Source: Saccharopolyspora gloriosae (GTDB taxonomy: Bacteria > Actinomycetota > Actinomycetes > Mycobacteriales > Pseudonocardiaceae). From it: a stretch of 64,000 nt of DNA. Shown here in pieces: positions 43,202-52,248 of this stretch (positions are counted from its first letter, which is position 1; every line of letters begins with the position of its first letter). The stretch spans positions 2,047,501 through 2,111,500 of the forward strand of contig NZ_JACHIV010000001.1 of NCBI RefSeq assembly GCF_014203325.1. Direction: 5' to 3'. The notes below the pieces were generated by a model, which saw nothing but the letters and a program-made list of their open reading frames with translations, did no database searches and was not told where the DNA came from. Made by a program: the position numbers and the translations under genes.

Positions 43202-45199
43202 TCAATCGGTCAGTTCGGACCACCTGCGGTACTTCTCGGATTCGGCGCGCAGCGTCGCCAGACCGCTGTCGGCGAACGGCGCGATCTCGTCGAAGCAGGC
43301 GGCGATCTCCAGGTAGAGCGAGTGGCGCCTGCCGTCGCCCAGCGGGTCGGCGGCGATCCACAGCGCCGCCACCAGCCGAGCGACCGGGGCGAACGGGGCG
43401 CTGCCCGGTTTCGTCCAGTTCGCCAGCGAACGCACCAGGTCCAGCTGGGATTCGTCGTGATCGAGTCGATTGGGTGCCGCGGTGATTCGGGCGAGGATGT
43501 CCAGCCAGGTGGCCGGATCTGTGCTGTTCAGCAGGCTCGAGAGCCGGAGCGCCACGGACTCGAGTTCGCCCGCGGCGAGCGCGTGGTGGAACTCGCCCAC
43601 TTCGTCGTCTTGCCTGACGCGATCATGGCTCAACCACGTGTGCACTTCCATCCAGTCGGCAGCGGTGTCCTCCGGGGCGCGGGCCGCGAGCTCCTGCAGC
43701 AGCAACCTGCGCAGCACCGGGGGCAGCACGTTGTTCACGCCGTCGTCGCCGGTCACCCACAGCTCCGGCGCGAACACCGACCGGCCGCCGCGCGCATTGA
43801 CCAGCCCGCTGCTCGCCACGAGCCGTTCAGCTTCGTCCTGGGTTCGGGCGGCGGAGCAGGTGATGAGGTCGTTGAGGACCTCCTTGGGAATGCCCGCGAG
43901 GAGGGGCGCGGCGGGCCCGTACGCGGCGACGGCCGGATCCTGTTGCGCGGCGGCGATTTCCGGCGGGTGGAGCAGGTCGCGCAGGTCGATCGGATCGGTG
44001 CTGCGCACTTGGATCTCGTCCAGCACGTGGCGGGTCGCGCCCGGATGTCCGTGCGTGAAGCGGAAAACGGTTTCGCTGACGCGCCGCTTCTGGTTGCCCG
44101 CGTAGCGGCCGAGTTCGTCGACCATGTTGGCGATCTCGTCGAGCACGAGGTCGCGCAGCCGGATCGGGTACCACGGTTTGTGGCCCTGCTCGGCATAATC
44201 CGCGTAGTACGGGTCGTCGCGGGTCAGGTCGAACGCGTCGAGTTCGCGCATGGGCGCGGATTCGCCGGATGCGATCACCGCTCCGGAGCGCTTCCCGCGG
44301 CTCGTGGCCACCACCGTCAGCGGGTCGGCTCCGTCCGGGACGTGCGCGGCGTGCTGCCTGCGGGCCTGGACCAGCCCGTCCAGCAGCATCTTGGCGGCGG
44401 GCGAGTCGACGTTGTCCAGCAGCACCAAGCAGTTCAGCGGGCGCCGGGCGCCGCGGTTGCCGTGGTCGAAGTTCTCGCGCAGGTCGGCGAGGAACGCCGC
44501 CCACAGCAGTTCGCCCGCTTCGCTCGCGCTGTCGGCGCTGCCGGGTTCCCGCGCCCACCGGTTCAGCTCGACGAGCACGTCCAGGGAATTCCGGGCCAGG
44601 CCGCGATCCTGGTGCGCGAACCAGTCCTGGCCTTCGGTGAGCACCACTCTGCGGCCGCGCCGCCAGGACATGAGTCCGCGCCGGAGCAGGTCGGGGACGT
44701 GATGTCCGGCCGCGGTCCGATCCGTGCTCGGGTCCGGCGCCAACTCGGCCAGGAAGTTCAGCAGCTTGTCACTGCTGCGGTGCTCGGCGAGCGCGTGTTC
44801 CGCTTGCAGCCGCGCGAGGGCCGGATCGGTGTCGAGGTCCTGCTCGGCGACGATCTGCCCGGTGATGAAGCGGGGGAAGGCGATCCGGTCGTGCCCGGAG
44901 CCGTTCCGATTCAGCTCGTAGACGATCGCTGCGAGCGTGTCCCGGATCGAACCGAGCTCGTCGCAGTCGATGCGCGCATAAGGAACCTGCTGGTCGAGGC
45001 GTTGCTGGAGGGCGGCGAGGAAGGCGGTCTTGCCGCTGCCCCGCGGGCCGGTGAACAGCAGCACCGGTAGCGGCCTGCTCTGGGCGCGTCCGTCGTGGCG
45101 GGGGCGGTCGGCGAATTCCCGCACCAGGCGCATCGCGGGTTCCCGGCCGAAGAGGTATCCCTCTGCATCCGGTCTTTCCTCGGTAGCGCGCAGTGTCAC
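43202..45199 (-). CDS. P-loop (AAA/STAND-like) ATPase paired with receptor
   Basis: A 665-aa soluble ATPase. FGREPAMRLVREFA, then Walker A GPRGSGKT (51-58) and Walker B LNCLVLLDNVDS, with sensor-like VVATSRGKRSGAV and a winged-helix-like region (RFTHGHPGATRHVLDEIQ). The C-terminal part is helical. No HTH or effector domain is recognisable. It forms an apparent two-gene operon with the membrane-anchored binding-protein-like receptor. I do not recognise a characterised family. Confidence 0.72.
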   Translation of the reverse strand: MTLRATEERPDAEGYLFGREPAMRLVREFADRPRHDGRAQSRPLPVLLFTGPRGSGKTAFLAALQQRLDQQVPYARIDCDELGSIRDTLAAIVYELNRNGSGHDRIAFPRFITGQIVAEQDLDTDPALARLQAEHALAEHRSSDKLLNFLAELAPDPSTDRTAAGHHVPDLLRRGLMSWRRGRRVVLTEGQDWFAHQDRGLARNSLDVLVELNRWAREPGSADSASEAGELLWAAFLADLRENFDHGNRGARRPLNCLVLLDNVDSPAAKMLLDGLVQARRQHAAHVPDGADPLTVVATSRGKRSGAVIASGESAPMRELDAFDLTRDDPYYADYAEQGHKPWYPIRLRDLVLDEIANMVDELGRYAGNQKRRVSETVFRFTHGHPGATRHVLDEIQVRSTDPIDLRDLLHPPEIAAAQQDPAVAAYGPAAPLLAGIPKEVLNDLITCSAARTQDEAERLVASSGLVNARGGRSVFAPELWVTGDDGVNNVLPPVLRRLLLQELAARAPEDTAADWMEVHTWLSHDRVRQDDEVGEFHHALAAGELESVALRLSSLLNSTDPATWLDILARITAAPNRLDHDESQLDLVRSLANWTKPGSAPFAPVARLVAALWIAADPLGDGRRHSLYLEIAACFDEIAPFADSGLATLRAESEKYRRWSELTD

Positions 45200-45629
45200 G
45201 AAAAGTCCCCCGACTCATTCAGTTGAACCGCATTCCCCGTTGGCAGGCGACCCAACGTAGTCACACGTCAGCGAAGCGTCAACGAAATCCCGCCGAATTG
45301 CGGTATCGGCGAACCCGGTCGGGCGCCACCGGGAGATCAATCCGAGGACCGTCCATTGTGCTTGATCGACAGATCGCCGGTCCGGGCCGTGGAAGGAGGA
45401 AAACGCTGATCAACCACGGTTGCCGCGCAGGTCCTGCATCAGGTTCGAGGCACCCCCGCGTCCGCATTCGCCGTCGCTGGAAAGGGGAGCGCCGGTGCGG
45501 GAGAACCGTCCACGAAAGCACCACGATGCTCGACGCATCCCCGGAGCGGATGAATCGAACCGGTCGTCGAATGGCAGTCGATCCGGTCGGCTCGTACCGT
45601 CGGATTCGGCCGATCTGGGGGGAGCGGAC
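45200..45629. other. Divergent intergenic region (ATPase / CitE-like)
   Basis: A 430-bp gap, lower in GC near 45240-45300. It holds the divergent promoters of the receptor-ATPase operon and the lyase gene. No repeat-family copy or small gene was identified. Confidence 0.5.
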
Positions 45630-46499
45630 ATGATCGAAGGCGATGTGGAAACCGCCGTGCGCGCCGCGCGCAGCTGGATGTACACGCCCGGCACGAAACC
45701 GGAACTCGTCGACTCGGCCGCGCGCAGCGGGGCCGACGCGGTGATCCTCGACCTCGACGAGTCGGTGCGGCCCGAGGACGAGGCGATCGCCCGCGGCATG
45801 GTCATCGACCACGTGACCACCGCGCGGCGCGAAGACCTGGTGACCGCGGTGCGGATCAACTCGGCGTCGACGGCCGCCGGGCTGGCCGACCTCACCGCGC
45901 TGATCTCCGCGAGCGTCGCTCCGGACGTGCTGGTGCTGCCGAAGATGGAGTCGGCGGGCGCGCTCGGCGTCATCGAGAACCTGCTGTTCGAAGCGAGCAG
46001 CAGGACGATGCTGGTCCCGCTGATCGAAACGGCGCGCGGACTCCGGGAGCTGCCGCGCATCCTCGCTTCGCAGCACCGGGTGGTGGCCGTGCTGGTCGGT
46101 GCCGCGGGCTTGGTCACGAGCCTCGGCGTGGCCGGGGACTGGGAGTCGCTGCGGTCCGTGCGCGGCTCCATCGTGCTCGCCGCCGACGCCGTGGACCTCG
46201 TCGCCATCGACGCCCCGTTCTTCGACTCCGGCGACCCGATCGGCTTGGCGGCGGAGACCCGCAGCGCCGCGAAGCTGGGCTTCTCGGCGAAGGCGGCGAT
46301 CCACCCCGAGCAGGCCCGCGCGATCAACACCGCGTTCGCCCCGACGGAGGACCAGCTCACCTGGGCGCACCAGGTCATGTCGCTCTACGCCGCAGGGGGA
46401 GGGGAGCTGGCGGGCGAGGTGGTCGACGACGCGCTCGCCCACCGCGCCCGCCGCTACCTCCGCCGGAACCTGTCCGTCGACACCCTCAGCCCCGCGTAG
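45630..46499 (+). CDS. CitE/HpcH-type aldolase or CoA-ester lyase
   Basis: A 289-aa (beta/alpha)8 enzyme of the HpcH/HpaI-CitE group: SWMYTPGTKPELVDSAARSGADAVILDLDESV (metal/substrate site), VRINS, LPKMESAG and PLIETARGLREL. The C-terminal GFSAKAAIHPEQA is typical of CitE-like malyl-CoA or citramalyl-CoA lyases. ATG 45630 follows GGGGGGAGCGG. It stands alone. Substrate unassigned. Confidence 0.85.
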   Translation: MIEGDVETAVRAARSWMYTPGTKPELVDSAARSGADAVILDLDESVRPEDEAIARGMVIDHVTTARREDLVTAVRINSASTAAGLADLTALISASVAPDVLVLPKMESAGALGVIENLLFEASSRTMLVPLIETARGLRELPRILASQHRVVAVLVGAAGLVTSLGVAGDWESLRSVRGSIVLAADAVDLVAIDAPFFDSGDPIGLAAETRSAAKLGFSAKAAIHPEQARAINTAFAPTEDQLTWAHQVMSLYAAGGGELAGEVVDDALAHRARRYLRRNLSVDTLSPA

Positions 46500-46549
46500 G
46501 CCCCAGCGACTTCGACGCCCCCGAACGCACGAACGCACCGCCCTCCCTC

Positions 46550-46628
46550 GGAGCTCCGTGCAGGATGATCATTTGATCTTTGTCCTGCCAGCGGCGGAGC
46601 CGCTGAGGTTCCGCAGAGCGACCAGTTA
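46550..46628 (+). repeat. Family A dispersed element, copy A3 (truncated)
   Basis: It begins GGAGCTCCGTGCAGGATGAT, matching the terminal repeat. It keeps the hairpin CAGCGGC-gga-GCCGCTG (46590-46606) and GAGGTTCCGC, but lacks a clear right end. It lies 50 bp past the CitE-like gene stop. Confidence 0.65.
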
Positions 46629-46870
46629 CCCGCGCGTCCCCGGCGTGCGCGATCGTGCCGTCGTCCGCCCGCGCCTCGTGTCCGGTGATCATGAGCGACC
46701 GTTGCGGGCCAGGACGGCGTGCTCGTACCCGAGCTGGTCGCCGAAGTACCGCGGGCCGATCTCCCCGCGCTCCACCGCTCGCTCCCTCCGCTCGCCCCGG
46801 CGGACGAGGCACGCCCACCAGTACCGCCGCGAATTCTCCGACCCCTGAACGACGACACCCGACGGACCGA

Positions 46871-46919
46871 AGTGAACGGACCGTTCGTCCAAGGGGATTG
46901 GACGAACGGTCCGTTCACT
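46871..46919. repeat. Family B hairpin, copy B9
   Basis: 49 bp; AGTGAACGGACCGTTCGTCC with a perfect right arm; the stem extends to 22 bp through CCAA/TTGG around a GGGGA loop. Confidence 0.85.
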
Positions 46920-46986
46920 CGCTGATGCTTCGAGCGGGGGACCGCGTGCGCGCACCGCCAAGGCTTTGTGCGGATGGTTCGGATCG

Positions 46987-47035
46987 GGTGAGCGGACCGT
47001 TCGTCCAACGGGATTGGACGAACGGTCCGTTCACT
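46987..47035. repeat. Family B hairpin, copy B10
   Basis: 49 bp; left arm begins GGTGAGCGG (two changes), the rest pairs fully with the right arm. Confidence 0.82.
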
Positions 47036-47080
47036 CGAGGATGTTCGAACCGCCAGGCCGGTGACGGGTGGCCGGGATCG

Positions 47081-47129
47081 GGTGAACGGACCGTGTGCCC
47101 AACGGGATTGGACGAACGGTCCGTTCACT
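47081..47129. repeat. Family B hairpin, copy B11
   Basis: 49 bp; left arm CCGTGTGCCCAA carries several changes, while the right arm keeps the consensus. It ends 22 bp from the P450 stop. Confidence 0.82.
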
Positions 47130-47150
47130 CGGTTCCGGTGGCCGAGGGGG

Positions 47151-48365
47151 TCACCAGGTGACGGGGAGGGACTTCACGCCGCCGGTGACGCGGTCGGAGC
47201 GGACGTCGAGGTCGTCGACGTCGACGGCCAGGCGCAGGTTCGGGTAGCGCTGGAACAGCTCGGTGAACACGACGCGGAGTTCGGTGCGGGCGAGGCTCGC
47301 GCCGATGCAGAAGTGCGCGCCGTGCCCGAAGGACAGGTGCACGTTCGGCTTGCGTTCCGGGTCGAACTCGGTCGGGTCGGTGAACGCGCCGGTGTCGCGG
47401 TTCGCCGCGCCCGTCGGGATGATCACCGCGTCGCCGGACGGGATGGTCTGCTCGCCGAAGGTGACGTCCTCGTGCGCGTAGCGCAGCAGCCCGAGCCCGC
47501 CGGGGTCGGCCAGCCGCAGGATCTCCTCGACCGTCTGCTGCGCGAGCCCTTCGGGGTCGGCGACGAAGGCGTCGCGCCGGTCCTGCTCGGTCAGCAGCAT
47601 CAGCACGCCGAGGTCGATGCGGGTCACGGTCGTCTCGTGCCCGGCGAACAGCAGCCCGGAGGCGAGCCTGGTCATCTCGTCGTCGTCGAAGTCGGGGTCG
47701 TCGCGCTGCGCCTGGACGAGGTCGGTGACGACGTCCTCACCGGGGGAGCGGCGCTTCACCTCGGCGAGCCGGCCCATGTACGCGGCGAACTCGGCGCGCG
47801 CGGCGAGCGCGTCCCCGCCGGTGCCCATCCGGCTGATGCGGTCGGAGAGCTGGTGGAAGTACTCGCGGTCCTCGAACGGCACGCCGAGCAGTTCGCAGAT
47901 CACCAGCACCGGCAACGGGAACGACAGGTGCTCGTGCAGGTCGACGACACCGTTCGGATCGGCCTCGTGAGCGGCTTCCAGCGAGGCGAGGCAGCCGGCG
48001 ACGAGTTCGCGGACGTGCTCGGTGAGCAGCCGCATCCGCTTCGCGGAGAACGCCGGGGTGAGCAGCTTGCGCAGCCGGGTGTGCGCGGCCTTCTCGGTGT
48101 CGTAGCTGCCGGACGGTCCGTCGAGGATGCCCGCGTCGGACACTCGGGCGGCCTGCTCGGGGGCCGGGTGCGAGCGGCCGAAGCGCGGGTCGCCGAACAC
48201 CGTGCGCGCCACCTCGAAGGAGGTGATCAGCCAGGCCGGGTCCCCGGCGGGCGTGCGCACCCGCGCGATCGGCGCCTGCTTGCGCAGCACGTCGTAGAGC
48301 GGAGCGGTCTCCAGCACGTTGGGCCGGTCGAACGGCAGTTGCGGCAGCTGTTCGGTGGTGGTCAT
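47151..48365 (-). CDS. Cytochrome P450
   Basis: A soluble bacterial P450 of 404 aa: I-helix [10 protein letters not shown], the ExxR-type EEILRL, and the heme-binding [15 protein letters not shown] with the proximal Cys. Length and the N-terminus [12 protein letters not shown] fit actinobacterial CYP105/107-like enzymes in natural-product oxidation or drug detoxification. ATG 48365 overlaps the stop of the PadR regulator (ATGA), so the two are co-expressed. No ferredoxin gene is adjacent. Substrate unknown. Confidence 0.93.
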   Translation of the reverse strand: MTTTEQLPQLPFDRPNVLETAPLYDVLRKQAPIARVRTPAGDPAWLITSFEVARTVFGDPRFGRSHPAPEQAARVSDAGILDGPSGSYDTEKAAHTRLRKLLTPAFSAKRMRLLTEHVRELVAGCLASLEAAHEADPNGVVDLHEHLSFPLPVLVICELLGVPFEDREYFHQLSDRISRMGTGGDALAARAEFAAYMGRLAEVKRRSPGEDVVTDLVQAQRDDPDFDDDEMTRLASGLLFAGHETTVTRIDLGVLMLLTEQDRRDAFVADPEGLAQQTVEEILRLADPGGLGLLRYAHEDVTFGEQTIPSGDAVIIPTGAANRDTGAFTDPTEFDPERKPNVHLSFGHGAHFCIGASLARTELRVVFTELFQRYPNLRLAVDVDDLDVRSDRVTGGVKSLPVTW

Positions 48366-48907
48366 CGGCGCTCCTTCTCCTGTGGTGGTGCGGAAATCGG
48401 TGGTGCGCCGGTGGCGCGGGCGTGGATGCCTGCGAGCCAGTCGAGCTCGGCGTGCACACGGCGGGCGGCTTCGCGCAGCGCTTCCTGCCCCCATCCTTCG
48501 GAGCTGCCGCGTTCGAGCGCGATGAGCCGGTCGCGGCGTTGTTCGAGGGCGTGGCGGCGGGCGTCGAGCACGACCGCGCGCTCGTCGACGGTCAGCCAGT
48601 CGAAGTGGGCGAGCCGCGCCAGGAACTCCGGTTCGTCACCGGCGAGTTCGGCGGGCAGGTCGGCGAGCATGTCGTGCAGCAGTTCCCGGCCGACCTCGGT
48701 GATCGTGTAGACGTTGCGCGGCGGCCTGCCCTCCTGCGGTTCCGGGTTGCGCAGTACCGCCCCGGCCTCGGAGAACCTCCGCAGTGCCGGGTAGAGCGAG
48801 TTGTTCGACAGCGCGTAGCCGGTGCCCTCCTCCACGCGCTTGCGCAACTCGTAGCCGTGCGAGGACTGCTTCGCGAGGTTCGCCAGCAGCAGCACATCGA
48901 TCCACAC
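48362..48907 (-). CDS. PadR-family transcriptional regulator
   Basis: A 181-aa PadR regulator: N-terminal winged helix with [49 protein letters not shown] and wing [19 protein letters not shown], then a helical dimerisation domain. It is the first gene of the PadR-P450 operon and is likely an autorepressor released by a ligand that the P450 may modify. GTG 48907 starts it. A candidate operator lies directly upstream. Confidence 0.9.
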   Translation of the reverse strand: MWIDVLLLANLAKQSSHGYELRKRVEEGTGYALSNNSLYPALRRFSEAGAVLRNPEPQEGRPPRNVYTITEVGRELLHDMLADLPAELAGDEPEFLARLAHFDWLTVDERAVVLDARRHALEQRRDRLIALERGSSEGWGQEALREAARRVHAELDWLAGIHARATGAPPISAPPQEKERR

Positions 48908-48911
48908 CTAT

Positions 48912-48937
48912 GTCACGATAACCTAGGTCAGCGTGAC
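48912..48937. promoter_or_regulatory. Candidate PadR operator
   Basis: GTCACG (48912-48917) and CGTGAC (48932-48937) form an inverted repeat, and CTATGTCA/CTAGGTCA a direct repeat, within 30 bp upstream of the padR start. The position suits autoregulation. Confidence 0.45.
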
Positions 48938-49063
48938 CGTCGATGATGCGACGAAGACGACGGGCGGGTGAGGGTCGACCGCGGCGGTCGTACCTGGTGA
49001 GAGGCCGCGGGGTGGCGCGAACGGGGGCGCGAGCAGCTCAGCGTTCCCGGCGACGCGCGTTCG

Positions 49064-49750
49064 TCACCCCTCGGCGCGGCGGCGGACCATCTCGGTGATC
49101 CAGATCGGCGCGTAGGGCGAGGTGCAGTTCGGCGGCGTGGGGTAGTCCTTGAGGACTCCGAGCCGTTCGCCGATGCCGATCGCGCGGGCGCGGTGCTCGG
49201 GGTGGTGGATGCCGATGGCGGCGAGGCATTCGTTCATGGCCCACTGCAAGCGTTCCGGCGCCTCCTGCATGCGCTGCTCGATGAGGTCGAGGAGCTCGTG
49301 CAGGTCGAGCCCGGCGGGGGCCTTCGCCACTCGATCGCCGGTCAGTGCCCACCCGGCGCTCGCGACGACCGGGTCGGGGTCGGCGAACCAGGCGGCGCGG
49401 AGTTCGTCGGCGTGCGGGTTCTTCTGCACGACGTTGCTCAGCAGCCAGCCGTGCACCTTGGGCGTGCGGGCGTCGCGGAGCATCGCGTCGAGTTCGGCCG
49501 CGCCGTAGGACTTGGGGCGGCTGATCAGGGTCGCGACGAGCCGGGCGGCTGTGTCGCCGGTCCTCCAGAGCTCGCCCGCGAGGTCGTGCTGCACCTTGAG
49601 GCGCTTGGCCACCGCGCGCAGCTTGGTGAGGTTGACGGCGTGGTCGTCCCCGTGGCGTTCGTTCACCGCGCGGGTCTTCGGGTCTTCCAAGGCCGCGAGT
49701 TCCGCCAGGACGTCCTCGACGCTGGTGTTCGATTCGGAACCGGTCGCCAC
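49064..49750 (-). CDS. DNA alkylation repair protein (AlkD-like HEAT repeats)
   Basis: A 228-aa all-helical protein similar to the AlkD/AlkC-type DNA alkylation repair family. Recognisable parts are AVNLTKLRAVAKRLKVQHDLAGELWRTGDTAARLVATLISRPKSY, WLLSNVVQKNPHADELRAAWFADPDPVVASAGWALTGDRV, and EAPERLQWAMNECLAAIGIHHPEHRARAIGIGERLG. AlkD enzymes excise positively charged alkylated bases; whether catalytic residues are kept was not established. GTG 49750 with GGAGA 5 nt upstream is preferred over far upstream starts. Single gene. Confidence 0.72.
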   Translation of the reverse strand: MATGSESNTSVEDVLAELAALEDPKTRAVNERHGDDHAVNLTKLRAVAKRLKVQHDLAGELWRTGDTAARLVATLISRPKSYGAAELDAMLRDARTPKVHGWLLSNVVQKNPHADELRAAWFADPDPVVASAGWALTGDRVAKAPAGLDLHELLDLIEQRMQEAPERLQWAMNECLAAIGIHHPEHRARAIGIGERLGVLKDYPTPPNCTSPYAPIWITEMVRRRAEG

Positions 49751-49936
49751 GACGCTCTCCTCTGCTCTCCTGCCCGTGCCCACCCCAGCGTACGTGCGGA
49801 TTCGCGGGTCCCCGGCCGCCGTGATGGGGAGCGGTCCGGGTCGGTGGTGCTGAGTTCGGCGGTTCCGGACCGCGTGGCCGGTGGATGAGCCATTCGACGG
49901 CACCGTTCGGTGAGTCCGTCAGCCTGACCCGAGTGG

Positions 49937-49976
49937 GAGCCCGGCCGGGGTTGTCGGGGTGCGCCCGGCCGGGCTC
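49937..49976 (-). terminator. Perfect 13-bp stem-loop
   Basis: GAGCCCGGCCGGG and CCCGGCCGGGCTC pair perfectly across a 14-nt loop. Downstream of the zinc-ribbon genes and before the repair gene, it is probably an intrinsic-like terminator without a U-run. Confidence 0.65.
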
Positions 49977-50087
49977 CGCAACGGCGGCCGGGCGGGCGGG
50001 GAGGAGCCGCGTCCGGCCTGACCTCGCCACCGGCGAGGTCCCGGCCCGCGCCGAGCCGGGGGTGCGGGGCGGCGGGCCGAGTTCGTC

Positions 50088-50117
50088 GAGCCGTCGCGCG
50101 GAAAACTCGCGCGGCTC
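50088..50117 (-). terminator. Stem-loop after zinc-ribbon-like gene
   Basis: GAGCCGTCGCGCG pairs with CGCGCGGCTC with a small bulge, around a GAAAACT loop. It lies 43 bp past the stop of the 50160-50405 gene. Confidence 0.5.
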
Positions 50118-50159
50118 GGGGAAGTTCGTTGGTATTGCGGGGAAGTCCGGTGCGCTGTT

Positions 50160-50405
50160 CTAGAATTCGCTGTCTCGGCGGGATTCTCGTGGTGTGCTGT
50201 TCCTAGCGGCGTGCAATGCGGAATTGCACGAGTCGCAGGACGGCGCCCGCACCCACTCCTCCTCGGAGACCTCCTCGGGCAGCGAAACCTCTACGCCGCA
50301 CACGGAAGTGGCGTCCGGGCGACCGTTCCACCGCGGACCGCGGAAAGCGTGCCGAACCCCGTCCCCGGCCGGACGCCAGAAGTGCCGCCCGCTCACGCCG
50401 CCCAC
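50160..50405 (-). CDS. Small zinc-ribbon-like protein
   Basis: An 81-aa protein with HFWRPAGDGVRHAFRGPRWNGR, SVCGVEVSLP-EEVSEEEW and APSCDSC. The His...Cys...Cys-x-x-Cys order is that of small actinobacterial zinc-finger-like proteins found next to XRE-DUF5753 regulators. GTG 50405 is supported by GGAGG 5 nt upstream. It overlaps the preceding gene by 13 bp. Function unknown; it may play the partner role that DUF397 plays elsewhere. Confidence 0.65.
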   Translation of the reverse strand: MGGVSGRHFWRPAGDGVRHAFRGPRWNGRPDATSVCGVEVSLPEEVSEEEWVRAPSCDSCNSALHAARNSTPRESRRDSEF

Positions 50406-50755
50406 CGGAACCTCCGGCACGACGACCGGTGCTGCGGCCGAACGCAGGCCGTTGCGAGGAGAGCAGCGCACCCGCCGCACACCTCCCGATCCGCCTCACC
50501 GTCCGGAAAACCCGCGCGCCGCAGGTGGACCGGGCCGTAGACGTAGGTTCCGCACAACGCGGCCAACGCCCCGCCGCCGGCCCGCCGCACCGCGTGCCAG
50601 CGCGTGTCCACCGGTCCGCGCGAGGCCGCCCACACCGAGACCGTCGCCGTGATGGCGTGATCTTCTCGGGGGCGACGACTTCCGAAGTGGAATTCTCTCA
50701 TTGCGATTTCACCGCCGTACCGGGAATTTCCAGCTGTGGCGTTCTGGGGGTTCAT
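50393..50755 (-). CDS. Small zinc-ribbon-like protein, second gene
   Basis: A 120-aa protein with TRWHAVRRAGGGALAALCGTYVYGPV followed by EADREVCGGCAALLATAC: the same His-Cys-(n)-Cys-x-x-Cys order as the next gene. AAGGAG lies 7 nt before ATG 50755; ATG 50701 is an alternative. Divergent from the XRE regulator. Frame choice rests on motifs and ribosome-binding site. Confidence 0.6.
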   Translation of the reverse strand: MNPQNATAGNSRYGGEIAMREFHFGSRRPREDHAITATVSVWAASRGPVDTRWHAVRRAGGGALAALCGTYVYGPVHLRRAGFPDGEADREVCGGCAALLATACVRPQHRSSCRRFRWAA

Positions 50756-50977
50756 CGGAATGCTCCTTCGGGTTCTCGTTCCGGCACTCGGCTTCCGGGG
50801 CTCTCGGGGTGGAGTGGCATCATCATCGGAGAGGCGGTCAGCGCGTTGCTGATGTTCGAAAACGATGCACCGGCAGGGGATTCGCCGACAACGGCGTGCT
50901 CTTAACCGCATCGGGTGATCAGGTAGGTGCACTCGCGGCCATTGATGATGGCGCGGGTACGACGACACGGAGCGCGG

Positions 50978-51754
50978 ATGGCGAGAACTCCGAAGAATCA
51001 CGCCTTGGGGAAGGCGCTGCGGCAGGCGCGCGAAGAGCACGGGCTGACGTTGCGCGCGTTCGCGAAGCGGCTGGAACGAGATCCGGGAGTGCTCTCGCGG
51101 TGGGAGACCGGTGACCGCACTCCTCGGCCCGAGCAGGTGGCCCAAGCGCTGACCTCGCTCGGGATCAACGGCGAGCGGTACGAGGAGGTGGTGGCGCTCG
51201 CGCACGGTGCCGACGACCCGAACTGGGTCGCGACGACACTTCCCGCGCAACGGCAGCAGCTGGAAGCGCTGATCGACTTGGAGCGGCGAGCGACGAAGAT
51301 CATCGAGGTATCGCCGCTGATGATTCCAGGGCTGCTGCAAACGAGTGACTACATCGGCGCGGTGATGAAAGGGGGTGGCGTACCTGAATCCGAGCTCGCT
51401 GCGCGAACTTCCCGCCGGATCAGTCGCAGGGAATCGGTGATCGGGCACCAGCCCGCAGAGCTCGTCGCGTTCATCGGCGAGGCAGCCTTGCACCAGGTGA
51501 TCGGCGATCGGTCCGTCCTGCGTGCGCAGCTGCGTTTCCTGGATCAGGTCGCGGCTAAGCCGAACATCGAGCTCCGCGTCGTTCCGCTCGCCAGCGGATG
51601 GCATCCAGGGCTGGAAGGTCTCTTTCTCCTCATCCGGTCCGAGCTGGGAGAGGTCGTCCATTTGGAGAATCGCAAGTCTGGGCTCTTCCTGTGGCCGGAC
51701 TCGACCTCGTCTGGGTCGTGGGCGGCAACGCTTTCGTCCTGGCCCGCGCCATGA
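50978..51754 (+). CDS. XRE-family DUF5753 regulator with chimeric C-terminus
   Basis: A 258-aa regulator: XRE helix-turn-helix LGKALRQAREEHGLTLRAFAKRLERDPGVLSRWETGDRTPRPEQV (about residues 10-55) and a DUF5753 domain (IPGLLQTSDYIGAVM, ELRVVPLASGWHPGLEGLFLL, VVHLENRKSGLFL). After residue 238 the family sequence stops and reads WPDSTSSGSWAATLSSWPAP. That is an out-of-frame reading of a peptidase E gene. The last 25-30 residues of DUF5753 are therefore lost by a DNA junction near 51692. GGAG precedes ATG 50978. Possibly still functional. Confidence 0.8.
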   Translation: MARTPKNHALGKALRQAREEHGLTLRAFAKRLERDPGVLSRWETGDRTPRPEQVAQALTSLGINGERYEEVVALAHGADDPNWVATTLPAQRQQLEALIDLERRATKIIEVSPLMIPGLLQTSDYIGAVMKGGGVPESELAARTSRRISRRESVIGHQPAELVAFIGEAALHQVIGDRSVLRAQLRFLDQVAAKPNIELRVVPLASGWHPGLEGLFLLIRSELGEVVHLENRKSGLFLWPDSTSSGSWAATLSSWPAP

Positions 51755-52095
51755 CGCAGGCAGGATTCCGCGACGCCCTCGCCGCGCAGTTCCCCCGGCG
51801 CGAGTTCACCTACGGCGGTTACTCGGCGGGTGCTTGCGTCGCCGGACCGGACCTCCGGGGCATCGACCTCATGGACGACCCGGCGGTCCTGCCTGACGGG
51901 TACTCGTCGACCGCCGCGCCCGAGTGCCTCGGCCTGGTGCCCTATCGGATCGTCCCGCACTGGCGCTCCGGCCACCCCGAATCGGACAGCGCGGAGAACG
52001 CCGCCGCTCACCTGGCCGAGCACGGATCGGCGCACCGATGCCTCCGGGACGGGGAGGCGGTCAACGTCCACGACATCACCGGCCCGGCCGCCTGA
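51694..52095 (+). pseudogene. Truncated peptidase E (S51) gene
   Basis: Reads AGLDLVWVVGGNAFVLARAMTQAGF, then YGGYSAGACVAGPDLRGIDLMDDP (nucleophile Ser in GYSAG), LVPYRIVPHWRSGHPES, and the normal C-terminus. About the first 80 residues of this dipeptidase-like family are missing, replaced by the end of the XRE regulator gene. No start codon with a ribosome-binding site precedes it. The catalytic Ser and later His-containing segment remain, so decay is recent. Confidence 0.75.
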
Positions 52096-52248
52096 CTTCC
52101 CGGCTCCCGGCGAGCGGTGAACCGCTGGTCACAGCGCACCGCTGATTCCCGGCGTACCGTGATCTTGGGCGACGCGTGGGAGCGCCGCCGCTGATCTCGG
52201 ACGGAGAGCGGCGCGCGCCGGTGGGCCGCGCCGGAGAGGCGAGGCGTC

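Larger units (their letters stand above)
46500..47150. other. Convergent intergenic region with A3 and three B hairpins
   Basis: A 651-bp gap between the CitE-like gene and the P450. It contains family A copy A3 and hairpins B9-B11. Between A3 and B9 a minus-strand frame (46689-46870) reads RRYWWACLVRRGERRERAVERGEIGPRYFGDQLGYEH, protein-like but without a credible start. It may be a decayed gene. Confidence 0.55.
49751..50159. other. Intergenic region with two stem-loops
   Basis: A 409-bp gap between the alkylation-repair gene and the zinc-ribbon-like gene pair, all on the minus strand. It holds two strong hairpins annotated separately. No gene is supported; the repair-gene promoter is expected near 49751-49900. 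Confidence 0.55.

Noticed and set aside
46689-46870. Minus-strand frame with protein-like text (RRYWWACLVRRGERR...GEIGPRYFGDQLGYEH)
   Set aside because: No start codon with a ribosome-binding site. The frame runs into hairpin B9. At best a gene remnant, so not listed as a gene.
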